This document shows positions 1-11,397 of a DNA stretch of 64,000 nt, piece by piece. The stretch covers positions 1,922,001 through 1,986,000 of the forward strand of contig OY744465.1 in assembly GCA_963556145.1 (NCBI GenBank), in the 5' to 3' direction. The DNA comes from Hygrocybe punicea. Lineage: Eukaryota > Basidiomycota > Agaricomycetes > Agaricales > Hygrophoraceae. Position 1 is the first letter of the stretch. Every line of letters begins with the position of its first letter. The notes under the pieces are model-generated. The model saw nothing but the letters and a program-made list of their open reading frames with translations. It was not told the origin of the DNA and made no database searches. Both the position numbers and the translations under genes were made by a program.

Positions 1-84
1 GTCTCCAAAAACCTAGGCTAAATACATCTCACATTTGAGTTCATGAAATTCTCTAAGTCCCATCTTTGTTCATGTTTGGCATGG

Positions 85-231
85 TGTAGTAGTTGTGCCT
101 GACACATCACGTGACCTCTTTCTTAGTCAGTAGCAGTTCCCAATGTGGTAGTCAGTTGATTATCCTATCCATCTCAGACCTTTCCGTTCGATTCCATCCC
201 CAATTCCATGAGATCCCTCGGACCCACTCCA
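85..231 (+). repeat. 5' LTR of element A
   Basis: 147 bases, TGTAGTAG...CCACTCCA. It matches 5952-6098 in the same orientation and 2889-3035 and 5523-5669 in the opposite orientation. Confidence 0.85.
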
Positions 232-375
232 TTGTGGTGATGAGAGCACGATTCGACCCACACAGCTAGATGAGACCAACCCATCCCACCAGCATATCGA
301 CTTTGATACAGAACCAAGGATTTTTGAGTACAGAGAACACCCCCGAGACCCCACCCGTGCGATTCCATGCAGCAC

Positions 376-1881
376 TAGTGCTACCGAAGTTCAGTTCAGT
401 CCAGTTCAGACCCATTTTGGCTGAACCCTGAACTGAACCCGGAGTTCAGTTCAGGATTTCACGTGAACTGAACCTGAACCGCCCTGAACCGTTCGGATCT
501 TTTTTTCAGGGCCTGAACCGGGTTCATGAATGGTTCAGACACTCAATTTTAGTCTTATCACGTATTTTATTTAAAAAAATTACAATATATTATTGTAGCT
601 ATTCATCTATCTAGGGAACTCATTATCTTCTGGTAAATATTTAAATTTGTATGTATCCGTGGGTATCGCCTTGTGTTGGTGAGGCACACACCCCCCTTTA
701 ACCTTGCGAACATAGCCCCAACGTTGATTGACGCCGGGCTGCATGGTCGCAAGGTGTTCACTGGGGTGGGGACCTGGTCCCTGCTGCTGCTGGTGACCCC
801 GTGGCTCCTGCTGCTCCCCTCACCTCCGTTTGAGCCATCGTTGCTGTTGCCGTGGATGACAGCGTGCGTATTCGCATAGTTGGGGCATCGGCGTTTGTGT
901 GGGCATGCCTGTGCCACCACTGGTGCTGTTGATGCTGCTGCTGGTGTTGTCGCCGGGCTGGTGTTGTTGGCTGGTGCCGGCCCTGGTGCCATTGCCACTG
1001 CTGTTGACGCTGCTGTTGCTGGTGTTGTGCTGGTGCTGGTGATGTGCTGGTGCTGGCCATGCTTCGCGAAGTAGTTAGTAACATGGAAATAAAAAAGTGC
1101 GCTTGCGTGTGTGTTGGTGTTAGTGTTGGTGCTGGTGCATCGCTGGTGCTGGTGTTGGCGCTGGTGATGGTGATGGTGCTGGTGCTGGTGCTGCCATGGG
1201 CATGGGCGAGGGCGAGGGTGTGGGCGTGGGTGTGGGCGTCGTTGGGCTGGTGTGTAAAGTACTATTAGCTGACTTCGTTATTAATAAATACACTTATGAT
1301 TGGCAGTGGGGTTGGGTGCACCAACCCTGCCGCTCTCTTTCTCTCGTTTGGGGGTGGTTCGTTGATGGTGACGCGCCGATATGGTGGTGGTGGTGGTGTT
1401 GGTGGTGGTGCCGCCACTGCTGTCACCTCCGATGTTGCTGGTGCTTGCATTCCGCGTCGTCGTCATCATCGTCGTTGTGGTAGCTGCTGACTTGGTGGTG
1501 GCTGGTAGAAGTACCTACAAATGGATTAGTGACTCGAAATGAAATGTACAAACTTACCTATTTGCCTCGAATGGTTGCGTTCAAGGCTTTTCATGGTGGG
1601 TGTCGGTGGCTGAGAATAAAGTTCAGTGCCTAAAACGGAAATTTGCCGAATCGGCATGTGAGCACAACTTTCATTTGGAGGGAAAAACACATACCTGCAG
1701 ACATCGGTTCAGCGGTTCTGAACTGCTTGTGAACCGTTTAGACAACCCGGGGGTTGCCTGAACCCAAAACCGGACCCAGGGTTCAGTTCAGCCCAAGGTG
1801 CTGGACTAAACCGAACTTCTGGTTCAGTTCGGAGTTCGAACCGGGTTCGGATCGGTTCTGAACCGAACTTTGGCAGCACTA
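376..1881. mobile_element. hAT-like non-autonomous element E1
   Basis: The ends are inverted repeats: TAGTGCTACCGAAGTTCAGT on the left and the complement of TAGTGCTGCCAAAGTTCGGT on the right. The flanks tgcagcac (368-375) and cgcagcac (1882-1889) form an 8-base target duplication with one mismatch. The homologous sequence in element B (about 5371-5390, minus) has the uninterrupted site, which confirms the insertion. Next to the ends are many GTTCAG/CTGAAC motifs, like hAT subterminal repeats. The inside is GGTGCTG-type low-complexity DNA with intron-like segments on the minus strand, for example a donor GTAAGT complement near 1543 and an acceptor near 1509. No transposase is seen. Confidence 0.85.
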
Positions 1882-2232
1882 CGCAGCACCCCCATGAAAA
1901 ACCCTACAGAAGACAGTCTCTGAAAGCCCCAGTACCTCGTCCGTATCCTGCTACACACCCCGCGACCACCCTCACGACTTTTTGCCCATCTTCACCATTC
2001 TGCACAGCCACCTCGCGCAGCCACATCACCAGCTTTGCCCACCAAAAACTCAACCAACCACGCCCAACCGTGGCACCCCACGCTCCTTACAAGACCCCCA
2101 TGAGGCTGCTGAGCTGGACGACGTATCCAACAATGCTGTCATGCAGCAAGACGTGCCCTCGACATCACCATCCCCATTTTCAATCTACCTTTTTTTATTC
2201 AAACACCTACTGGCTCACTACTGAATACACAG

Positions 2233-2793
2233 ATGCTTGAGAACCCCCTGCGTTTGTACAGCGGTCCCACGAGCCACTCCACCACCTACCCCGTCTTCGG
2301 CATCTCCGTTTTCATGCCCACCCATCTGTTGCCACGTCGCCCAACTTCCACATCACCAAGTCGACTGGTACACCTCACCCACGCTGGCACCTTCTTCCTC
2401 AATCCCATTGGCCCAGCACAACACGCCTGCGCCAACTTTCTCGCATGTACCGTGCTAGCACGGCGCCAACAGCCCATGCCCATGCGAACGACGCGTCTGG
2501 ACCCACCCAGCGCAACTCGACAACATACCCCCCAACCACGTGCCCACAAGCCCCATGCCGGCTCGTTTTATGGCCCCACACGCCCATTTCCAGCACCATC
2601 GACCATCCCCGCGCACCCACAGGCCATCCCAAAGCGACCGACACACCCTGGCCCTCCATACCACATGTGCGACCCCACGTCCAACATCCATGCACGTTCA
2701 TGCACCGCTGCGAGGACCCAACCATGCGATACGGCCACCCCCATCCACGTACCAAGTAACGCGAGCCCATTCGCAACACCACCATGGCCATAA
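2233..2793 (+). other. Pro/Thr/His-rich open frame inside element A
   Basis: An open frame of 186 codons, dominated by Pro, Thr, Ala, His and Arg, in the internal region of element A. A similar frame lies on the minus strand of element B (about 3176-3740), so the composition is a property of the family. No domain is recognised. It may be a decayed gag or simply C-rich repeat DNA that happens to be open. Confidence 0.3.
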
Positions 2794-3745
2794 ACCCCAC
2801 AACCCCGTCCATGCAATGTACCACGATGGCTGCACCCCAAACGGACGCATTCATGGCCCTGCCCACGCATCGTATGGCGGCCCCACATTGGAGTGGGTCC
2901 ATGGGACCTCACAGAATTGGGGATGGAATCAGTCGGAAAGGTGACAGATGGATAGGATGAGGTACTCTCTGCTACATCCGGAACTGCCTACTGACTAGGG
3001 TCTGGTCACGTTATGTGCCAGGCACAACTACTACAAGTGTCCCTCTCTCTCATAGCAACGCCCTCATCGCTAGCAAAAGAGAAGCAAAACAAAAAGAGCA
3101 GAAAAAAAAAAAGAAAAGGAACCTGAAAAGGCTGGAAGAAAAAGCAGAGGAACACAAAGCAAGAAGCAAGGGTAGCTAGTCCACCCCAGATGAATCTAAT
3201 AAAGGTGGGTCATGGTGAAAAAAAGGTGGAGAAAAGGTAGTAGAATGCAAAAAAGGAAGCGGCATGGCATGGCACGTGTTCAGCGGGTGGGTCGTTGGAC
3301 ACGGATCAACGCGAGGGGACGTGGGGCCGCTGTACAATGTGTAGGCAGGGCTGCGAACGCGTCTGTTTGGGGTGTGGCTGTTGTGGTACATTGCGCGGAC
3401 AGGGTCATGGGGTTCATGGCCATGGTGGTGTTGCGAATGGGCTCGCGTTGTTCGGTACATGGATGGGAGTCGCCATATCGCGTGGATGGGTCCTTGCAGT
3501 GGTGCATGAACATGTAGGGGTGTTGGACGTGGGGTTGTGTGTGTGGAGGTGGGGTATGGTGGGGCAGGATGCGCCGCATACACTGAGATGCATGGTGGTT
3601 GCGCGGGGGTGGTCGATAGTGTTGGAAACGGGGGTGTGGGGCCGCGAAACGAGTCGGCGTGGGGCTCATGGGGGCGTGCATGCCTGGTTCGTCGTTTGGT
3701 CGTGCTGGGTGGGGCCAGACACGTCGTTCGTGTGGGCATGGGCTG

Positions 3746-4790
3746 TAGGCTATGGCACGGATATGGGTAAATCCATATCCGTGGCGATCCATACCCATGC
3801 GGATACGGGTACAGATCGGTTAATTTGTCTCCGTGGACCCACAGATACGGATCCGCCGGATATGGCAATAGTTGTCACATATGTGGCAACTACTAATTGC
3901 TTTAGCAGGAACCACCACCAGATCGCGACAACAACGAGAACGCGACAACAACATCAACGCAACAGAAGGAGAATGGCTGGGAGGGTGGTGCGCCCACCAA
4001 ATGGCCCAGGTACGTGCCCCCAACTCAGCCTCTAAGACTTTGGCTAACTCTCTCAACAACCACGCCTCCCAACGACGACGCCTCGCAACAACCGCGCATC
4101 ACAACAACCATGCCTCGCGGACACGCATCAATGCATGTTTGCGAGGTCTCCAGCACAGAAGCATACACAGGGACAGAAGAATACACAAGGACCTTGCAAA
4201 CATGCGCAGACGCGTTGACTGATGCGTAGGGCTCACGCGGCGCCCCCACCCCTCGTGAACGAGGTTACCCCCGAGTGCAAAGCCCACCAGAGACCCCCCC
4301 GTCTACCTCGCGAGGGTGACGACGATGTCAATTGATGTGCATCTGGCCCGCGCGAGGTGTAGGGACCTGTGGGAGGACGCATTCCGGGATGGCGACGCGT
4401 CGACTATGGCGTCACATTGACAACGACAACGACAGCAACACGGCAACACCGGCGATGCGTCGACAACGGCAGTGACGCGTTGACAACGGTGGTGGCGCGT
4501 CAACAACGGCGATGGCGCGACATGTCGACTTGGACACGGGACGTTCGCGAGAACAACACTGGGCTGGCAACTGCCCAATGTAATTGTAGTATATACTGTA
4601 TATTTAGTAGAATAATAATATCTGATATAATTATAATAGTACCCATACTCGTACCTGTGAATAATCCGTATCCATGGGTAAAGTATCCGTGGGAAAAATC
4701 TGTGCCTGGCGGATACAAGGGTACAAATTTTCACGGATATGGATATGGATCAGAAAATTTGTATCCACGGATTACCCGTGCCATTGCCTA
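3746..4790. mobile_element. hAT-like non-autonomous element E2
   Basis: Inverted ends TAGGCTATGGCACGG and TAGGCAATGGCACGG are flanked on both sides by a perfect 8-base duplication atgggctg (3738-3745 and 4791-4798). The homologous stretch of element A (near 2470-2485, opposite strand) keeps a single copy, i.e. an empty site. Subterminal sequence is rich in CGGATA/TATCCG. Inside are CAACAACG-type low-complexity DNA, a hairpin GGTGGTGCGCCCACC followed by a donor-like GTACGT (4010-4015), and palindromes with a TCAATTGA or shorter core (4306-4357, 4113-4146). No transposase is encoded. Confidence 0.9.
4306..4357. repeat. Tripartite palindrome (TCAATTGA core), copy in E2
   Basis: Outer arms CCTCGCGAG and CGCGCGAGG enclose TCAATTGA at 4328-4335. 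The same spacing recurs in other elements. A shorter relative with core CATCAATGCATG lies at 4113-4146. Confidence 0.7.
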
Positions 4791-5951
4791 ATGGGCTGTT
4801 GGGGCCACGCTAGGGCTGTGCACACGAGAAAGTTGGTGCGGGCATGTTGTGCTGGGCCAATGGGGTCGTGGAAATGGGTGCCAGCGTGTGCCAGGAGCAC
4901 GAGTCGATGTGGTGATGTGGCAGTTGGGCGATGCAGCAGGGGATGGTTGGGCGTGACAACGGGGTTGGTGGGGACAGCGCAGGTGAAGACAGGGTAGGTA
5001 GGGCTTTTGTGCAAATGCGGGGGTACCGTGAGCGTCTGTGTGTTGATTAGCTCGCCTGTGGGTGTCCTAATGAAAAAGGGTAAGTCAAACATGGGGACGG
5101 TAATATCGAGGGCGCGCCTGGCTGCGCGATGGTGTTGTTGGATATGTCATCTGGCTCAGCAGCCTCTTGGGGGTGTTTTAATGAGGGTGGGGTGCTGTGG
5201 GTGCACGTGGGTGGGCGGATTCTTGGTGGATGCAGTTGGTGATGTGGCTGCACGAGGTGGCTGTGTGGAATGGTGAGGATGGGCAAAAAGTCGTGAAGAT
5301 GGTCATGGGGCGTGTAGCAGGACGGGGATGAAGCGCTGGGGCTTTCGGAGACTGTTCATTGTAGTGTTTTTCATGGGGTGCTGCGTGGAATCGCACAGGT
5401 GGGCTCTTGGGGGTGTTCTCTGTGCTCGAAAATCTGTGGTTCTGTACTCAACATCGATATATGAGTGGAATGGGGTGGTCTTGTCTAGCTGCGTGGGTCG
5501 AATTGTGCTCTCATCACCATGATGGAGTGGGTCCATGGGACCTCACGGAATCGGGGACGGAATCAGTCGGAAAGGTGACAGATGGATAGGATGAGGTACT
5601 CTCTGCTACATCCGGAACTGCCTACTGACTAGGGTCTGGTCACGTGCTGTGCCAGGCACAACTACTACAACGTCCCCTCGTGTCGACTCACGCCCAACGA
5701 CCCAACGACCAACTCCGCACCATCTCGTTCTGCCCCCTTTTCCACATTCCACTACCTTTTTTCATCTTTTTTTCACAATGATGCACCCTTGTTAGATCCA
5801 TCTGGAGTAGACTAGTTTACACCTGCTTTTTGCTTCTTTGTGTGCTTTGTATTCCCTTTCTGTTTCTTTTTGCTTTGCTTTCAGCCCTTTCTTTTTGTCT
5901 CGTTTGTCTTTCACTAGCAACGAGGGCGTCACTATGAGAGAGGCGGGCACT

Positions 5952-6098
5952 TGTAGTAGTTGTGCCTGACACGTCACGTGACCTCTTCCTTAGTCAGTAG
6001 CAGTTCCCGATGTGGTAGTCAGTCAATTATCCTATCCATCTCAGACCTTTCTGTTCGATTCTGTCCCCAATTCCGTGAGGTCCCTCGGACCCACTCCA
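5952..6098 (+). repeat. 3' LTR of element A
   Basis: 147 bases, starting TGTAGTAG after a purine-rich stretch (about 5935-5950) and ending CCACTCCA. Confidence 0.85.
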
Positions 6099-6149
6099 AC
6101 GGTTCTGTTTTATTTTGCGACGTTGCCCCACCACTTTACCTTTCCCCCC

Positions 6150-6758
6150 ATTTTAGATCACCCATGACCATGTGGAGGCTCCTCGAAGGAGGGAGCTCTG
6201 GCAGTTTCTCTGGAACCTCTTATGGTGGTTCAAGTAAACATTCGCAAACTCCCAATCCATATGCCCAAGGCGGTCGGACACCTGTGTGGGGCCAAATCCA
6301 TATGCTGCTGGTGAGGGTCGAACACCTGCTTGGAATGTCAACTCCTGCACACTGAATCCATATGCAATTGATGGAAGTTGGACACCAGCTTGGAGCACAT
6401 CTTCGAAGATGCCCAATCCTTATGCTGTAGATGGATGGCAGACACTCTCTTTGGGCAATCCCCAGACACCAAATCCCTATACCTCCAGTGCATGGGGTGA
6501 GAACATGACTGAATGGATGAGTCCCAGATGAGACAATGGATATGGCAAGACCTGGGTAAGTTTCAACTTTCAGTTTATCTGTCAATGTCTAAGACTCCAC
6601 GTCCCCCAGGGCCTGCAGCACCTACTCCTGCATTCAACTCTGCCATGACCCCTGCTGCAGTACATACCCCAGCGCTGCCTGCACATCCATACAATGCTCC
6701 AACACCTGCAGGGCCTTCAGCTCAGATGCCCACCATGTCTTCATCAATGGATGACTAA
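6150..6758 (+). pseudogene. Spt5 C-terminal-repeat fragment (broken)
   Basis: The reading frames give repeats of the type TPNPYA..G..TPAW (for example TPNPYAQGGRTPVW and NPYAAGEGRTPAW). This is the repeat of the C-terminal region of Spt5, the DSIF transcription elongation factor subunit that travels with RNA polymerase II and whose repeats are phosphorylated. A frame change near 6290 separates two parts of the repeat array. A TGA follows the segment MTEWMSPR. A likely intron (GTAAGT near 6555, AG near 6590) leads to a Pro/Ala/Thr-rich tail ending SSSMDD and a stop. The KOW and NGN domains are absent. It therefore looks like a gene fragment rather than a working gene. Assignment rests on the repeat motif only. 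Confidence 0.6.
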
Positions 6759-6789
6759 AATGACACCTCTCTGGTCTATGGTTTGTTTT

Positions 6790-7200
6790 GAACATCACTG
6801 CAAAAATTTATACATCAATCAATAGATCCGTCCTGCAGAAGCTCCACCATTATGGTTATTCGATCCTGCAAACAGTATTACGTTCCAGTGAAGCAAACCT
6901 ATCTTTTGGGTTACAGGCAAGGCGATTACAAAAAGAGGCATGGCTATGTTGTCTAACCTGCAATCTGCTCTCGACACAACAGCTGCCAGGGAGGCCAATA
7001 TGATCTTCAACGGCGATGACAGAACCATGGTTACAGCTTTTGCAGTGGAATACCTTATGCCTGTTCGATGGAGAAACATATAGGCAAACATACAAAGGGA
7101 TTCTACAGCTCATTGAAACCATGAAAGGGAATGCTTATCATTGGGGGAAGTTCTGCGCTGCCCGGAAACAGTGGGCAGAGAGGGGCCAGTAAGTGATATA
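6790..7200 (+). other. Unidentified coding remnants
   Basis: One frame reads plausible protein for about 50 residues (around 6930-7080, including SNLQSALDTTAAREANMIF), broken by stops and followed by another decayed stretch. I do not recognise the family. It lies directly after the Spt5-like fragment and could be part of the same duplicated segment. Confidence 0.25.
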
Positions 7201-7429
7201 TTATGAAGCATTGATTACTCTGACATGTTACCCGAATTGAAAGGTTTCATACTTCGGCAAAAGCATGTGTGGATACTCAGTTGATGGTTGTCTTGAATTA
7301 GTGTCTCTGTGCACTTGAGCCTACAGCCATTGTCATTATAAAAATTTATTTGCCATTTCCGGTTTTCAACCATTTGCCAAGTGTGGGAAACAAAAGCAAC
7401 CAGGGGCTGTGATTCCGGTACATTCTGGG

Positions 7430-7620
7430 CCAGCTATAGAGTACTAACAGATTGTCTGCTCAGCTATGAAGTCCTCTACAGATGGCTGGCGAAGCTATAC
7501 AGTACTCTGTAGAAGTTGTGCCAAGCTAGGTAGCGCTATAAACCCTAAGACCTTGCTATGGCTGCTTTAGGTGCTATGATAGCCATGGACTTGCTATATA
7601 AGGCTGCATAGCAAACCCTG
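7430..7620. repeat. CTATAG/GCTAT-rich repeat
   Basis: A short stretch full of CTATA, GCTATA and TATAGC words in both orientations. It ends in a sequence (GGTTTTGCTGATGT) also found beside the CTATAG-rich stretch at 41190-41450. It is probably a small inverted-repeat transposon family. Exact ends were not resolved. Confidence 0.4.
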
Positions 7621-8209
7621 GTTTTGCTGATGTGGCATGTCTATGTTTCCGAAGATGTGAAGAATGCAGTGAACATGCCTTCATCTGTCTGCAAGTCATA
7701 AACATCTGATGGTTTTCTGAAATGAGCATAAGTCGTGTAAGCCTTGAGAATGTAAACATCGTAAAAATACAACTATCTTCTATTATTAGATTCTATACAA
7801 CCATTTTCAAAAACCTTGCTTGGTGTTTCAATTTGGGTGCAAATAAATAAAATAAATTGAAAAATTCAGTAAAAGAAAAGAAATCGCTCCAGTGTCCTAC
7901 AGCCATCCTTCCACTTGCCTAAAGGTACATTTAGCTTCCCTATATCATGGCCTACTACTAGGTCAGCTCTGATTCTGAGTTACAGGCACTGGAGCTGCTG
8001 GACAATGGATGGGAGGAGGGGGAGGTTATGGATGTTCTGGGTATGATGAGTGGAGTTTGACATGCCAGAGAGACATTCTAGAGGTCATAGGCTATCAGGT
8101 TAGTAATAATATATCAATAATATCTCATTCTAAAATGTTTCAAATGGACCACTACAACAGCAACGACCTCCCAAGCCGCCCCGCTGCCACTATGACTCAG
8201 AACCAGTGC

Positions 8210-8531
8210 TAGGGCATAACAAGGGTAAGGGGAACCCGGACGGGTAAACGGGTCGGGTAATGGGCGGGTACGGGTACGGGTCACGATTTCCCTACCCGTC
8301 AGCTTTCATTTGAGCCAAGGATCATCCAAAACGGTCAAGTATTGAGTGAGATATGAGCAAAACACTTGATTTCAGTGTTTTGCTCATATCTCACTCAATA
8401 CTTGACCGTTTTGCACGATCTTTGGCTTAAAATGACGGGTAAACCCGTGCGGGTATGCGGGTATGGGTACTTGCAGGTACGGGTACGGGTCGGGCCTCAG
8501 GTACCCAGGGGTTTACCCCTGTTATGCCCTA
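8210..8531. mobile_element. Foldback hAT-like MITE E4
   Basis: The ends are TAGGGCATAACAAGGGTAA and its near complement ending TGTTATGCCCTA. Subterminal DNA repeats CGGGTA/TACCCG. The centre (about 8333-8425) is a near-perfect palindrome built on TTGAGTGAGATATGAGCAAA. The flanks are similar (agaaccagtg before, agaaccactg after) but not perfectly adjacent, so the target duplication is uncertain. Confidence 0.7.
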
Positions 8532-8892
8532 AGAACCACTGACAACAACCCCCTCATTACTACACAAGCAACAATGACCACAACGATGGAGAGTAGCTGG
8601 GGGGGTGGTGTGTCACTGTGCCTGCCTACTGGCCTAGGAAAGTCCTGATCCTTTCTCTTCTGACCTCTGCTAACTGCTGGCTTGAAATGAGTGGGACAAG
8701 GCCCACAAGGGTGGCCTTGACCACTACAACGACTGTTGAATGACAACAACGACAATTACCATGACTGCTGAATGCAATGGCAAGGCCAACTGAGGAGGAC
8801 AGATAGGGCTGGAGCAACAGGTTAGGGATCAAGGATGAGAAGTCCCTGCTTCCTCCCTACTGTCCATCCCCATCCCTCCCCACACCAGCACA

Positions 8893-8945
8893 CCTCACAA
8901 ACATGGACGGCAGTGTCAATTGACACATGCCCAGCATTTGCGAGG
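8893..8945. repeat. Tripartite palindrome (TCAATTGA core)
   Basis: CCTCACAAA, then TGTCAATTGACA (TCAATTGA at 8916-8923), then TTTGCGAGG. The arms are symmetric about the core. Confidence 0.75.
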
Positions 8946-9716
8946 TTAGCCACCACCAGTGTAACTTATGCATTATATTCTTCAAATGAAGCACCTCTTA
9001 TTTGTATGGCCCAGAAATTTATCTACATTTCATTTATCTACAGTTATTGCAAGATAGATCAGTAAGTATACCTTCACAGCTTTCCTAGATTTCAGTTTTT
9101 TGTTGAGCATGAAGGACATGGAACTATTCGAGCAACTTGAGATCTGCCATTTGAAACATTTTAGAATGAGATATTATCGATATATTATCACTAACCTGAT
9201 AGCCTATGACCTCTAGAATGTCTCTCTGGCATGTCAAACTCCACTCATCATACCCAGAACATCCATAACCTCCCCCTCCTCCCATTCATCGTCCAGCAGC
9301 TCCAGTGCCTGTAACTCAGAATCAGAGCTGACCTAGTGGTAGGCCATGATATAGGGAAGCTAAATGTACCTTTAGGCAAGTAGAAGGATGGCTGTAGGAT
9401 GCTGGAGCAATTTCTTTCTTTTACTGAATTTTTTGATATATTTTATTTATTTGCACCCAAATTGAAACGCCGAGCAAGGTTTTCGAAAACAGTTGTACCC
9501 CTCCCACCATCACAAGGAGTTCCCCTAAAATTAAAATAAATAAAAATAAATAAACTTCCCCATGATACTTGACCCCCTCTCATGCTATATAATTCACAAC
9601 TATTTCCATGTGAACCATGCTTGAACATACCTCATGCCTGAATACCTGTCCCACCACCATTTCCATGCCCTCTCTCTGTAAATGTGCTAGGAATGTCTAA
9701 ATATATATGAGATTTT

Positions 9717-10370
9717 ACAGCTGTTTTCAGCGAGTATTGGAAACATGATTTCTAAATGGTGGCTGTGCATTTCTGAATCAGGAAGCTGCCGAGAACCTGA
9801 GGGTTGATGAGCATATTACATAAGATAGATGTCATATATATATATGGCTACACCACATGACTTAGTGTGACAGACAGTAAAATGACAATAGATAATGGTT
9901 AAAGACAACAGAAAAAAAAGTGTTGCAGAGAAAGATTTAGAGGGCACTTCAAAAGGTGTTGGTGTATTTAAAACCATGATTTTCTATGAGATGAAGGAGG
10001 AGATAAGCATTCAGTTCCAATGTTACACAGCACATCACAAAGTGTCACACCAGCTTCTCTTGATTAAACTACCAACCTCCTCCTTCACCTGATAGAAAAT
10101 CATGGTTTTAAATACACCAACACCTTTTGAAGTGCCCTCTAAATCTTTCTCTGCAACACTTTTTTTTCTGTTGTCTTTAACCATTATCTATTGTCATTTT
10201 ACTGTCTGTCACACTAAGTCATGTGGTGTAGCCATATATATATATGACATCTATCTTATGTAATATGCTCATCAACCCTCAGGTTCTCGGCAGCTTCCTG
10301 ATTCAGAAATGCACAGCCACCATTTAGAAATTGTGTTTCCAATACTTGCTGAAAATGGCTGTAATGGCTG
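9717..10370. repeat. Long hairpin, arms about 275 bases, 100-base loop
   Basis: 9717-9988 and 10092-10370 are almost exact reverse complements, including a TATATATATA tract and an A/T homopolymer in both. The spacer is about 100 bases. The right arm continues into a minus-strand open frame (10256-10459), so the left arm looks like an inverted partial copy of that sequence. A transcript across it would form a long double-stranded RNA. Confidence 0.8.
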
Positions 10371-10630
10371 AGCAGATCCAGGGATAACATTATTGGTACC
10401 TCAACTTGTTTTTGGCTTGGGTAGTAGAAATTGTTTCCTTGGAAGGTGATTGTCACCATAAACTTTGCAAGATGATGGGAAGGTTAATCTTCCCAACCAC
10501 TGTGTTGGGAGGTTTTGATGCGGTGCAGATGCCTGTGATATGCTGGGCATGAAAATGAAAATGTAGGTTTCAGTAGGAATTGTAGTCCTGTGTCGTGTGG
10601 AATGAGGAGAGTCGAGTAAAAATGAGGCCC
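10256..10630 (-). other. Unidentified coding remnant
   Basis: Minus-strand frames in this stretch read as ordinary protein (for example TFQGNNFYYPSQKQVEVP, then LETQFLNGGCAFLNQEAAEN), with a frame change near 10400-10460. I do not recognise the family. Its 3' part is duplicated in inverted orientation at 9717-9850. From about 10640 to 11100 I see only short frames without recognisable features. Confidence 0.3.
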
Positions 10631-11099
10631 ACAAGCAGTAAAAGCTTCTCTTTTGAGAGGGTTGATGCTAAATGGTCGACTTCTGAGGCGGAGAGAACTA
10701 GTAAAGACATAGTGGTGACCTTAGGTGCGAATTGATCACTGATGCCCACTACAGCACCATGAATCTCTATAGCGAATTTCCATCCCTTCTTTGCTAACGT
10801 AGTGCCTTAGTGACAACAGTACCAAACCTCAACAAAAGGAGTCACCACAATTACCATACAAACTCCTTGCAATGATCTTCAAGAAATATGTCTTGCTACC
10901 AGACGCATTTCATGAAACACTGCTGCAAGTATGTCACTGGTGGAGTGCAGCCACAAATAGTGAACCTACTGTATGGATGAAATTTGTGGTCTCAGCAGTG
11001 ATGGTCAAAGTAGGTGAATTTATCTGGGAAGATTACCTTGCTTGTCAAGGTTTCTCCACCTCATAATTGAAGCCTTTTCTTCTGTTTTCTGTACATTAG

Positions 11100-11397
11100 T
11101 GTAAACAATGTCAGCCACTGACCACAAACAGAAGAGCAGCTGTGCCAGCACTAGTGAGGGTGACAGCACACACAGCATCAGCACCACAAAGGGCACAAGG
11201 GTGGGCATGGTGATAATGCCAGTGACAGCACCAGCTCTCATGCCAGTACCAGCAGTACCAGTACCACAAGCACCAGCATGGGTACCAACACTGGTGACAT
11301 CACTGGCACCCATGACAAAACAAGCGTGATACCAGCTCCAGAACAGCAGCGACGACCATCACCCAGTGTGGGCACCAGCACTAGCACCAACACCCAT
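11100..11397. repeat. Low-complexity CAGCACCAG-type stretch
   Basis: Imperfect trinucleotide-like repeats (ACCAGC, AGCACC) follow an intron-like segment near 11080-11105. The composition matches 13901-14160, on the other side of LTR element C. This suggests that C inserted into one low-complexity region and split it. Confidence 0.5.

Larger units (their letters stand above)
2889..5669 (-). mobile_element. Non-autonomous LTR retrotransposon B, nested in A
   Basis: The LTRs lie at 2889-3035 (3') and 5523-5669 (5'), 147 bases each, complementary in orientation to those of element A. They differ at about five places. The primer-binding-like TGGTGATGAGAG (complement near 5508-5519) lies beside the 5' LTR. 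A purine-rich tract and A-rich stretch (read on plus at 3036-3150) correspond to the 3' internal end. The flanks acat/acgt suggest a 4-base target duplication. The internal DNA is homologous to that of A, so a close relative inserted into A in reverse. It carries the hAT-like element at 3746-4790. Confidence 0.8.
85..6098 (+). mobile_element. Non-autonomous LTR retrotransposon A (hosts nested insertions)
   Basis: Two direct 147-base LTRs (85-231 and 5952-6098) start TGTAGTAG and end CCACTCCA. A primer-binding-like TGGTGATGAGAG starts three bases after the 5' LTR, and a purine-rich tract precedes the 3' LTR. The flanks atgg/acgg suggest a 4-base target duplication. The LTRs differ at about ten places, all transitions, so the copy is old. 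The internal part is rich in Pro, His and Thr codons and has no reverse transcriptase, integrase or clear gag, so it would have to be moved by a partner element. It is interrupted by the hAT-like element at 376-1881 and by LTR element B at 2889-5669. Its 3' internal part resumes at 5670-5951. Confidence 0.8.
7796..9497. mobile_element. Large inverted repeat, arms about 350 bases
   Basis: Arms at 7796-8147 and 9147-9497 are reverse complements over about 350 bases with scattered differences. Each arm contains a short frame resembling a transposase N terminus (ELQALELLDNGWEEGEV...). The roughly 1 kb between them holds the MITE at 8210-8531, CAACAACG-type low-complexity DNA and a tripartite palindrome (8893-8945). 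It may be a long-TIR non-autonomous DNA transposon, or two head-to-head copies of an element end. No clear target duplication was found. Confidence 0.55.

Noticed and set aside
85..3035. Apparent TIR transposon with 150-base inverted ends
   Set aside because: The two ends are LTRs of two different elements in opposite orientation: the 5' LTR of A and the 3' LTR of B. Each has a same-orientation partner elsewhere.
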